Shown here: positions 1-11,100 of the stretch, piece by piece
Position numbering within the stretch: the stretch's first letter is position 1
Layout of the letters: the number at the start of each line of letters is the position of its first letter
Source: Owenia fusiformis
Taxonomy: Eukaryota; Annelida; Polychaeta; Sabellida; Oweniidae
Direction of reading: 5' to 3'
NCBI GenBank assembly: GCA_903813345.2
Contig: CAIIXF020000002.1
Coordinates: 24,878,455 to 24,942,454 of the forward strand
DNA length: 64,000 bases
Made by a program: the position numbers and the translations under genes
The notes under the pieces: generated by a model
Databases searched by the model: none
What the model was told of the DNA's origin: nothing
Seen by the model: only the letters and a program-made list of their open reading frames with translations

Positions 1-231
1 ATTATATTAGTTGCATAGATAGAGGTTATTGAAGTTACTGTGTAAATATCATACTTTAAAAGTGTCATTTGCAAATCAGTTTAAAAATACATTCTGATGA
101 CCCGTTTTATTCACTGTATATAAATGGAATTGTTATTCTTGATCAACAACCCAATACACATCATTTCTTAGGTATAACATGTACACGTGTCTCCAGGCCT
201 ATGACATTAATTTATCATTTTTAACTTCCAG

Positions 232-2273
232 ATGAGAGAAAATACAACCACCCCCATCGAAGATACTCTTACAGTCACTTCTATTCCAGAGGATGATGAT
301 GCCCTATCTGTAGAAATACCTTACGGTAATATTCTAATCACTTTTCTGATATTTCCCAAAATATTTGTAAATGAAACATGTGACGACAAAAAAGACAATG
401 GGTGTTATGAAGCATGCACAAGCCAATGGTTAGTTATTTGGTCACGCAGCTTCGAATAACTAGACTGGTGATATATCTGATTCATAAAACACATGCAAAT
501 ATATACTTTGTGCTGATAATGTAGTCTCAGGGAGAATTGTGTAAAATATATCAACATTTCAATCACAATAATGCTGTACCCAGGAGCAGCAAACCTGCAA
601 TTGAATACGTAACAGGTTTATATGATACGGTAACTTAACATTCAAGAGTAGAGTAATTGATGCTTTATTATGCTTTATTTACTAACTACATCAATTGTGC
701 ATGCCTTTTACATGTGATAATAACAATAACAATACAAATCATATTTTACAGAGTCCCATAGGAAACTAGGCCAAACTAAGAGAAACGTCCCTGGAGAGAT
801 ATATGGGACATGTACGTGAGTTTTATTCGTTCATTCAGAACAACTAATGTCTTTGAATCATAATTCTTTAATTTAATATTTTCAAAAATGATGATATTAT
901 ACTAACTAGTATTTCGATGAGTTGTGTGGGGATTTTTCTTGGTTAGCTCCGCGGAAAATGTCACATTGATTTATTATTATTAATTGTTTGTTACAAGGTG
1001 CGCCAGAAGATGCTAAGAGGAGGCTAACAGAAAAAATTGACCAACAGGTGAGTGAATGTTTTAAAAGAAGAACTTAAGGTCTAAATATGTATTCTGAAAA
1101 CCCTCTAGCGTTGGAAAACGTTCACGCGAATTCGTTTTTCTCAATTTAAAATCAGTATATAATAAAAATACTTGACTAAGCAAGCCGCATAATAATTTAG
1201 CTTATTTCGTATATTACAGCTATATTAACAAAATATGAATGTCCGGTAAATAGTGTAGCTGTTTTTATGTGTGCTCATTCATATGTATATGGTAAGCCTT
1301 ATTTCACATATGTAAAATGAACAATCATAAAATGCAATTTCATTTATTTATAGGCTACAAACAGCAGCGCGGAGCCACAGAGGAAAAGATACAGAGATGT
1401 ATGTCCATATTTAGTTTACTCTGTTAATTTCCTTCAATTAATGATGATTAATGTTAAGATTTACACCAACAAATTATGTAGAATGATGAAAATGTATATA
1501 ATGATCCTTGATATAGATAACAGAACACAAAATAATCTTGATGTTGTATATTGATTAAAGGTTAAATCTGAAATCATTAAGGATTAATTTTAAGGTTAAA
1601 ATCGCATTAACTATAACACTTTTAATGGAATATTTGAAAACACTTTCGAACGCGTGAAATCGCGTCCATAATTTAAGACTAGTCTACTAGAGATTGAAAT
1701 ATACTGCGATCTATATAACTTTTAAAAATGATATTTTTTATAATAACTTAAGTTCATCAACTTAATAGTAAAATGTTTTATTATCGACGTTTCCCTAATC
1801 ATCCAACTAGCTTTATCAAGATTACATTTAAAGTGGAAGTACACAGTTATAATATTTATGACGTAATAAATAATAAAACATTTTACTCTGAAATTGATGA
1901 ACTTAAGTTAATATTTATATATCACCAGAGTGATAAATCTACACAGAAAATATATTGTTTATATTTATAGGTCATCTGTGCTAGGTGACAGAGCGAAGTC
2001 TTTCTTGGAGTAAAGGAACGTGATACAGCATTTTATTGCAAGCAGGCACTTTCAACTATCAGTGATTTTAACAGTCTTATGAGGATAACAAACAAAATGA
2101 GAGTAATTAATAGAGGGGATTTCGCCAAGATTGGTGAGGAAATACCCGATAATCATTATTTTGTCGTACAAGATAGATACCTCGATGCTCCAAAGAACAA
2201 CTTGGTTATTCTTTTAAAAGAAAGTGAAGAACAAGTGTTATCATACCTCTCGTCTCTTGTAGCACAATTTTAA
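232..2273 (+). CDS. Unrecognised small gene, five exons (C-terminal part or complete)
   Basis: Five exon-like segments with GT-AG borders share one open frame: 232-325, 752-811, 998-1047, 1354-1398 and 1992-2273. Their phases agree throughout and sum to 531 bases, 176 codons plus stop. The first exon begins with ATG right after a TTCCAG acceptor, so it may be the true start or an internal exon whose 5' part lies before the window. The first ~80 residues are polar and charged (an acidic EDDD run, then a basic RKRYRD end). The last 93 residues look like a compact globular domain (start SEVFLGVKERD, end LSSLVAQF). I do not recognise the family and see no membrane segment or signal peptide. Exon 2 uses a GTACGT donor; the stronger GTGAGT four bases downstream would break the frame. 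An AATAAA follows about 60 bases after the stop. The exon structure is inference from splice signals and frame only. Confidence 0.45.
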
Positions 2274-2334
2274 TGTCTTTGAACCTCTCGCCAAATTTTA
2301 AATCCTGGCTACGTCCGTGGACTACATAAATCAC

Positions 2335-2340
2335 AAATAA
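2335..2340 (+). promoter_or_regulatory. Candidate polyadenylation signal of the 232-2273 gene
   Basis: AATAAA lies about 60 bases downstream of the proposed stop codon at 2273, the usual distance for a short 3' UTR. Confidence 0.35.
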
Positions 2341-2576
2341 AATATTTGGCACCCTCTCACAATCAAAAATCTATGACTTAATAAAAATCTTTGCCCAAAA
2401 TTACTCACATAGTAGCAATGATGCGCCTAAACGGCCTAATGAAACAGTTAGTTTACAATGTTCTTACCAGAAAAACGGTGAACTCGAAATAATTTACTCT
2501 TGATTTATGTAGTCATTTTTATAATACTTAATTTTTACATTTTAAATACATTGTCTGAATTGATGTTTTCTGTAAT

Positions 2577-2706
2577 TTTTGGCGAGGTACTTGCCTCGCC
2601 TGCCTCTTGCCTGGCTACATGCCAGTGTATATTTGGTGAGGTAGTTGCCTCGCTTGCCTTATGCCTGGCTATATCCCAATGTATATTTGGTGAGGTAGTT
2701 GCCTAA
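2577..2706. repeat. Short minisatellite, ~54-bp unit, about 2.4 copies
   Basis: The string GGYGAGGTA..TTGCCT recurs at 2581, 2635 and 2689, giving a 54-base period. The open frame across it is repeat-derived. Confidence 0.8.
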
Positions 2707-2829
2707 TGTCTGGCCATACCCAAGAAAATATGTATTTGAAAATGGTTTATAAACAATTTGTAAATTCCAAGACATTTATAAACAGACGGTTTTGCTGTTT
2801 AACATAGAAATATTGTAACATTCTATATA

Positions 2830-3357
2830 CACTGTGAGCTTGCCTCGTATAGAAATTTCTATACGAATAGTCATCGAGTATGCTATAGAAATTTCTATAC
2901 AGGTTGACATTTCCCTAATATAGATATCTATATACATTGTTGACTTGCCTCGTATAGAAATTTCTATACGGACAGTTATCGGGTATGCTATAGAAATTTC
3001 TATACAGGCTGACATTTCCCTAATATAGATATCTCTACATACATTGTTGACTTGACTCGTATAGAAATTTCTATACGGACAGTTATCGGGTATGATAGAA
3101 ATCCTAAAGTTACAGTGAATCACTCCCGTAGTAAAGATATTTCTTTATACATTGTCAGCTTGCCTCGTATAGAAATTTCTATACGAACATGTACAATTAC
3201 TTTAGACATTTCTCTACATGCATACATTTCTAGACTTTAGAAATTTCTATACGAATGGGTAGCTTGTTTCGTATAGAAATTTCTATACGGACAATTTCCG
3301 ATCAGCTATAGACATTTCTATACATGCAGCCATTTCTCTTAAATAGAAATTTCTATA
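2830..3357. repeat. ~108-bp tandem repeat built on the palindrome TATAGAAATTTCTATA
   Basis: The self-complementary 16-mer TATAGAAATTTCTATA, often extended to GTATAGAAATTTCTATAC, appears near 2852, 2884, 2960, 2992, 3060, 3168 and 3272, with degenerate versions between (TATAGATATCTATA, TATAGACATTTCTATA). The larger unit is ~108 bases and holds two or three palindromes each. Short open frames on both strands here are by-products of the repeat. Confidence 0.85.
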
Positions 3358-3807
3358 ACTGACACATCAACTTTTTGATATATTTTTAGCTTTTATTGGC
3401 AGCAATAACTCAAATCTTAACACAGGTGTAAAAATATAAAATAAATGTTGTTATGCAATTTACTAATTGTTTATCTGAAATAAAGGAAATCATTTCTAAA
3501 ATTACAGTTTACAATGGTCTTTTTCTATTTTTTGACTGAAATAAAAGGAACAAATGGTTTTTTCCTTTATTAAATAGTCAGGACTTCTAAATGGATCTGC
3601 ATTTCCACGGTCAAATTGTGTCAAACTAGTACTGCAATGTCATCACCCGGTTGCCTCAAACAACCTCCTATTCGGATACTATAATAATTAACTAAAAAAC
3701 ATGTGTGCCAATAATGCGATCGGATCAACTGTGCGTATAACTGATGCCAATTTTCAAAATGGGGATTAAAACCTAGTTTTGCAAGAGTAAAAATACTAAC
3801 TAAGATT

Positions 3808-3900
3808 TATAGGCAGAATCTGATCTATAGGGGATGACAAAATTACCAGCAACATGTATAATTGACCTACCAATCTATTCTTTACAATATCAAATACAAT
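3808..3900. repeat. Dispersed repeat copy, related to 18746-18840
   Basis: The stretch with GCAGAATC..GATCTAT..GGGGATGACAAAATTAC and the following ~60 bases recurs, diverged, at 18746-18840 in intron 10 of copy A. Both copies are followed by a shared TGTGCATTT/TATGCACTT..GATTTTTAGAA/GATTTCTAGAA border, at ~4070 and ~18870. The family is unidentified and has no coding content. Confidence 0.6.
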
Positions 3901-4099
3901 ATCTCCCAAAAGATTCACAATATATTGTAAATTGGTGAAGTTATTAATGATTCAAAGTGCAAAAATGGGTGAAAAATGTTTAAATTCTCCCAAATAATAA
4001 GAATGGTAACCATTCTTATCGTAAAATATCATATTATTGTAAAAATCTTCAGTTTTCCTGGTATAAAGTATGCACTTCTGTGATTTTTAGAAAATAAAA

Positions 4100-4920
4100 T
4101 TTGCCGACAAAATTATTTCATACAACTACTCTTTTCAGTGACATGGCTTTTTACAATGCAGTGCAGCTGAAATTATTTGTAAAGCTAGGAACTGGGCAAA
4201 AAGTGAACTTCGCGAAACAAGAATGGCGACCATTTTGAAAATAGGCGAGCTTTGAAGCAAGAGTCATAGGAGAGTTTTTGTATTGATGTTGAACAAAATT
4301 AACTTAAAACGGGAATCCTATCGACAGAGGGTTTAAGGCAAATGGTTCAACAGTGGATTTTGCGAGACAGATGGACGAAAATAAAAAAACGGATATAATA
4401 TTTTGCCGATTTTTTGTAACAAAATTATTTCATACAACTACTCTGTACAGTGACATGGCTTTTTACAATGCAGGACAGCTGAAATTATTTGTAAAGCTAG
4501 GAAATGGTCAAAAGTGAGTTTCGCGAAACAAGAATGGCGACCATTTTGAAAATAGGTGAGCTTTTTAACCATGAGTCATAGGAGAGTTTTTTGTATTGAT
4601 GTTGAACAAAATTAACTTAAAACGGGACTAAAATGGCTGAAAATAAACAAATGCATATAATTTTTCGCTGATTTTTCCTAACAAAATTATTTCATACATC
4701 TACTCTTTACATTGACATGGATGTTTACAATGTAGGAAATTATTTGTAAAGCTAGGAAATGTGCCAAAAGTGAATTTCGCGAGACAAAAAAGGCGACCAT
4801 TTTGAAAATAGGCGAGCTTTTGAACCAGGAGTCATAGGGGAGTTTTCTGTATTTCATATATCTACCCTTTACATTGACATGGATTTTTACAATGTAGGAC
4901 ACCTGAATTGTCCCTTTTAA
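4100..4920. repeat. Tandem array of ~170-320-bp units upstream of SLC6 copy A
   Basis: The string ACAAAATTATTTCATACA followed by CTACTC and a GTGACATGG or TTGACATGG core starts units at about 4106, 4421 and 4682. A shortened fourth begins near 4850. Each also holds TTACAATG..GCTAGGAA and GGCGACCATTTTGAAAATAGG. The last unit ends where sequence shared with copy B begins (~4908). Confidence 0.7.
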
Positions 4921-5068
4921 AATATAAGTATTCAAAAATTGTATGTCAATAGTAAACTTCTTTTTTATCTATAAATATGAACTTTGTCATCGCTTGGATG
5001 ATTTTTTGTATCTCGGTATTTGTCGATCAAGTCTATACGACTTACGACCTAATGCAGCAACTTTCATC
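4908..5068 (+). promoter_or_regulatory. 5' flank shared by both SLC6 copies, probable core promoter or 5' UTR
   Basis: About 160 bases before the ATG of copy A align with 34604-34763 before the ATG of copy B. Sequence further upstream is unrelated, so this is the 5' limit of the duplicated block. It holds TATAAATA at 4970-4977, about 100 bases before the ATG; copy B has GATAAATA at that place. No transcription start can be read from sequence, so the promoter role is inference. Confidence 0.4.
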
Positions 5069-5156
5069 ATGGGGATCCAAAACTGTTTTCGCAAAAGTAA
5101 AGATACTAAATTAGATTTAAGTACTTCAAAGGATGTTGAACGAGGGAATTGGTCAG
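5069..5156 (+). CDS. Copy A exon 1: cytoplasmic N-terminus, residues 1-29
   Basis: Starts MGIQNCF and ends DVERGNWS plus one base. The donor GTAAGC joins in phase 1 to the TM1 exon. The same ATG and frame are kept at 34764 in copy B, with four replacements. Confidence 0.85.
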
Positions 5157-8100
5157 GTAAGCCTTGCATTGTATTTGAGCTATATCAATTAGCGCAAATG
5201 CGGAAGAAATACGATTTTTTTATATATATGATGTCGATGGTAAATTGGTAAGCACAGTTACTGATCATTTCACATTATGAATTCAAACCTCTTAAAATGT
5301 GATAGAATTTCATCACCGACAATCTGGAAATAGTGTTGGATCCAGTAAAGTAAATTTTGAAAGTGCACCATGCACCAAATTCACATTTGTCAAATAAATG
5401 TTTCTAGCGCAGGTTGATCAAAATGTTTTGACTATTTCAGATATCTGAAAATATATTTGTATATGTTAATTATGTCAGATCACTGAAACTATTCTCTGAT
5501 TAAATTTTGACATTTTACACATTTTCTTTTACCTCTTGATTAGTAATAGTGGCAAGATTTCCCATCGCCTTAGAATTCACCTTGAAACCTAGTGACAAGA
5601 TAATGGTGTTAAAGGTAAAGATTAAAAGGTGGATTGGATCGAGTGGATTGGATTCATGTAAAAGGTGGATTGGAACGGGATTCTTCAAAATATGGATTTT
5701 CCTTAAAAATTTATATTGATCTCCCATCAGACGATTAATGCTCTCCTCACTTCCACAATGTCAAATAATAGATGTTATATTATTTTGCTTGGGTAGGCTA
5801 GAAAGGTGACCTGATACACAATCTTATTCATTCCAAGGGTAATTTTAGACGTTTCACAAATCGTAAGGCAGACTTTTGAAGTCGAAGATCCATATCATCT
5901 GTTTTCAATTCAAACAGAACATGGCAGAAATGTCTTGGGAACACCCACACGTCAGTTTGAATGACAGCTTTTATCTACAGATCTTTGTTTATTATGTCTT
6001 ACTAATGTTGATTTACAAGAGAGAGCAATTAAATACTTTAGAGTATCTATCAAGTAATTGAAGTATGTATTTGTCATTGCTTTGTCGGTTCCTTAAAGGG
6101 ACCCAAGTAATCACAAAATACTTTAGGCCGGAGGAAATTGCTTAGAGGGAGATCAACTAAAAAATCCATATTTTGAAGATTCCCGATCCAATCCACCTTT
6201 TACATGAATCCAATCCACTCGATCCAATCCACCTTTTAATCTCTACCGTGTTAAAATGTTCACTAAAGTTGCTCTAATTTGAACAATTTTCATCCAATTT
6301 ACACAAAAAATGTTTAAAAATGTGTAGATATGATTTCTGTCGAGTAACTTCACTAAATTGATCATAATCTGTTGTAAAATGTATATATGTGTGCATTAGA
6401 ATCTGAAAATATTTTAGAGCCTGTGTACTAGGTGTGTTCGTTTCGCTTTAAGGTTTACCATTGATCTTTAATCATTAGGAAAGTTCGAATTCCTGCTGTC
6501 ATGCCTTTCATACGCTGTTGGTCTAGGGAACGTATGGCGTTTTCCATACCTCTGCTACAGAAATGGAGGTGGTAAGTTACGTTCACATAATACACAAGTA
6601 CTTGACTTTTCAAACCAGTAATCGAAACATATCCGTTTTCTATAACAAAATATCGAGACCTCGAAGTTATGATTTTTCTTATTTTTCATTTCACGAATTA
6701 TAGGCAGGATCTCTACGACATTTTTTATCACTCACGACTGTCATTGTCATATAGATCAAATCATTTCGGTAACTATTTTGCATTGAAAAGTGCAGTACCG
6801 ATGATGTAAGTGTTTGCATATTATACTTCGAAATTTATATTTTTGAAAATTGCAATTACACCGCATTTTTTATACTTTTTTCATTGTAAAACTGTCAAAT
6901 CTACAAACGTACTAATATAAACTTAATATGGCGCCTTTTTGTATTTGAATAATATTGGATTTTGGGATCATTTTGAACCCCAGAGCATATTCTTTATAAA
7001 GAAATGTATAAGAAATAATCATCCAATCTACACGAAAGTCCATCAATTGCTTAATTTTTCAATTTCCTTTCTGATAAAACAAACTAGATGTAAATCGCTA
7101 GGCGTTTTTTTGTGCCACCTGAGGTCAGTTCGGTTCAGTTTGGACCCTTATCCTGTGTGCAAGGAGAAGTGGCTCCCAGAATCCAAGTTGATGTTTTCCA
7201 ACAATGAAAACGAGGAAATGTCGTTATTTTCGGAAATTATAACCGATTATAAATTCAAAATTTCTTGTGAGTTTTGAAATTTTCTCTTGGGAAATAAGAC
7301 CAAAATTCACGATGCAAATGTTGAAATGAACAAAATGGCGGCTGTTGGAATTCAAATTTTAGAGCACGACATCCTCATATATGGGACAGAATATCGATGT
7401 TGCACTCTGGGAGCCAATCCTCATTGCCCTGTGTGATTAGATTTACACACAGTTCCTTGCATCTCAGAAAGATGATGCATAACGGTGGTGTAAGTAACAA
7501 GAAACATTTATGTATCAGATGCTGGCACAGTTTTGCCGGAAGTTTGCAAGAAGTAACTTTTGGCAATGCAGTATGTTAGAGTAACCTAGTAGGTGTAAGA
7601 AAATATAAGGTGATGGCCTTTAAAGTGGTAAAAACAATTTTCACGGCCGAATTGGACTTCAATTTCTGCGATTTCAGGGGGTACTATAAGACTATTTCAT
7701 AACATAAAGGATATAGTTGCTATTGTTCTGTTTTCTACAGCACACATTACTAGTCCAAAGATGAATAATATCCTAAAGTTATAGGCCGATATCTGTATTA
7801 GTCTCAGAAATATTGCAATTAATAGGAAAAAATATGCAATTTTAGTCATTTTTAAGTCTCACGTATCTTATATTTGTAGCTTCCAGCAAAAGATGGCAGC
7901 TTAAATAGCTCAAAATTGTTTTCTAAAAACTAATTCAAGCTTTGTTTGATATTGTAATACAATTATAATAATGATAATGTACTATTTATGATTTTTAATA
8001 TGACTTTATAGTACCCTACCCCTGGAAAGTGGGCGTGGTCAATGTTATCATTTTGCAGCATACAATTAAAAACTTATATTGATAGAAAGCATATCAATGC

Positions 8101-11100
8101 ATTTTTAACATTTTCACTTGTTACTTGACATTGTAATTCATTCATTACTAAAATATAGGACTCTACATATTTTATATATACGTTTTCAATTTTGTACAAT
8201 GTATCATGATGAAATCTAATAGGCTGGTTCATTTTCAGTGTTCACTAACGCATGAAATGTAAGTCACAGTGTTTCCAAATTACCTTTGCAATGAGAAAGT
8301 ACCACAAAGACTACATAATATGAGCAGTTTCAAGGTCCTAATACTAATACTTACCAATCTATCGTCGTTCAAAAATAGAGAAAGCTGTCGTGAGTGCAGT
8401 TTTAACTAACTTTGAACTGAAACTGCTGCTTAATGAATATTTTTCTCAACATCTGTGACATTTTTAGACCCCAATCATAAGATACCAAGACATCTTGCTA
8501 CCAATTTCTGATATTGGAAGTTTCAGAGCTCTAGATCAAATATTCACTTCTGCATGTACTTTTAAAAAGACCCAAAAGGACAAAAAAACTGTCAGATATC
8601 GTGAAAAATATGAAAGATGCACTATTCAGAAAAAATTATCTCTTAAATGTTACTTTTATTTGACATAATTTCTGATTCTGCCTCCAGTTAGTACCACCAA
8701 TAATACATATGAGAAGACTTAACGTTATAGTAAGTGGAAGTACAGATCTATTGGCTTCTGAATACGGGAAAAGCTGTAGCAAGTACGATTTTCACCAGTT
8801 TTTCATCTAAGACTGCAACTTTCTGAATTTTCTTTTTACAAACTGCACAGTAAGACCAAAGACAATAAAGGAAACCTGGTCATTGTACCACCAATAATAA
8901 GTAAAAATAATATTGGTAATATATACCAAGTGTTTACTTTAATTCCAAGGCATCTGAATTGATAAATAAATGAAATCAGTACTTTATTGTATCTTGGGAC
9001 AAAATACACTGTTTGAATGCTTAAGCTTGACATTACAGTATCGAGTGAAAGATATGTTATTATATACAGCTATATATCACTTTAACTGACTTTACTCTTC
9101 AATTTGAAATATGCCTGGCCATCCTAAGAAAAATGCGACGGAGGGCAAAAGGGGTGCATGGTATAATTGGTGATTAAGCTCTTCTAGAGGTTAAAGCTCC
9201 CACAATTTTTTAAAACGAAATGGAGAATAACATGTGAAAGTATAGGATGGACTAATTGTTCTAAGAAAGTTTTTGAAAGTAACATTGCATAAAGTATTTA
9301 AGCAAGAGATATGTTCCAAAATACTTTCAGGTAGAAATAAAGCTCTGTAATGTAAAAACAATGACGTGTCGCAAAAAGCTCGCGCACGCATTGTTACACA
9401 TTTTGTGGCGTAATCCAGAGGATCCTCGCTTTTAACATGATAGAATGTGACGTTTTTTGAGAAAAATGTACACACATGAAAATCCTTTCGTCCTCCACAT
9501 TTACCTCTATATCTCAAAACATTTTAGACGAATAACTCTGATATCATATATATATTGTTAATGGGCTAGGAGCATCATAAAACACGAATCAATTGATATT
9601 TTAGGTGAAATAAATATACGTGTTGCTGTGCTTGAAAATAGGCGAATGGCGTAAATTAGTCCTATTTTAATGAATTTTGAAAACCTTTCGTCCTCCGCTT
9701 TTCCACATACAACAGAAAACACATACTTTTGTGAACAAAATCAACTATTTATTAATAAACTAGAGTTTAGGAGCAAAATAATCATGTATGATTTATTAAA
9801 AATTGATCTCGTATTTTTTGTTTAATGTACACCTGAAAAGTTGAAGGTACCAAAAAATGAGCAAAAAAGGTCGCTGTCAACAGATTCTATTTTTCAGACT
9901 CTATGACGTCACAATATGGGACGCTTACTAAAATTCATCCTTTGAAATAAAAATTCCATCTACCTTTATCAAGACGAAAAATAAGTATAATAGTCATATA
10001 TTGTTTGAGTTATGAGCGTTTAAAGACGAAAAATAATTCAAAATGTAACGTGTCAACATGGGATATTTCCCAGATGTTTTGGTAAAAAACTCTTTTTTAA
10101 AAACGAACGCGCAAAAAAATGTGAACGGAGTGTAGTTGATCTAAAATCTTCATCGAAACAGCTTTAAAATGATATATAACTTTAATTAGAATATTATCTT
10201 ATAATCCGGGGAATCAAAGTTACATTCACGCGATACCCTTAAAAAACAAATGCGCCACCTTTTTGCGACACGTCAATGTATTCTCAGTATTCAATAATAA
10301 CATTCTTTATTGTTTTTTTGGTCTTAAGCATATCAGTGATTATCCCATGGTTGCAAGGATATAGATCGAATATCACATGAAGATATATTTGATATGTGGA
10401 TCAAGTTATAATATTTTAGCAAAAAATTCACAAACCATCGAATATCACTTTTAAACTATCGAATATCACGTCTTAAAAAGTGATATTCGATGGTTTCGAA
10501 TTTTTTCAAAAAAAATTTCTTCTTACATTTTTTAATTATTTTAAAAAATATTTAAAAAAATTTCAACATTTTTTCACAATTTTTTTTCAATTATTTTTTC
10601 AAATTTTTTCTCGAATTATATTTTTCACATTTTTTCGCTGATGATGATTTCCCATAGGATAAATAAATTTTTTTTCAAAAATATCAATTATATCCACTCA
10701 TGGATACAAATATCTTCACTCACTCGCTGCGCTCACTCATGAAAATATCAATATCCACTCATGGATATAAATGATATTTTTTCAAAACCATAGGATATTC
10801 CTATATTATATCAATTCGGATGCTGAAGTCACTTAATTAATAATAACTAGATGTAACTCCTAGTAAGCACTTCAAGTTTCAGTTCTAAATAAAATAAAGT
10901 TTAGTTAAAAAATTGTTAAGAATACATACATTTTTTCACAATCACAATTTCACCATTTCTGACTGTATTTTGCATATTTTCAAGTCTCAATGGCTAAATA
11001 AAATAAAGTTTAGTTAAAAAATTGTCAAGAATACATACATTTTTTCACAATCACAATTTCACCATTTCTGACAGTATTTTGCATATTTTTAGGTGTCAAT

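Noticed and set aside
1971-1988. Short terminal exon with early stop after the TTTATAG acceptor
   Set aside because: The AG at 1990-1991 gives a 94-codon in-phase exon, which is far better supported than a six-codon end.
2776-3240. Open frames on both strands rich in Ile, Arg and Glu
   Set aside because: Produced by the TATAGAAATTTCTATA tandem repeat.
4943-5251. 102-codon frame beginning at 4943 as a longer N-terminus for copy A
   Set aside because: Copy B does not keep the upstream part in frame, while the ATG at 5069/34764 and the following codons are conserved.
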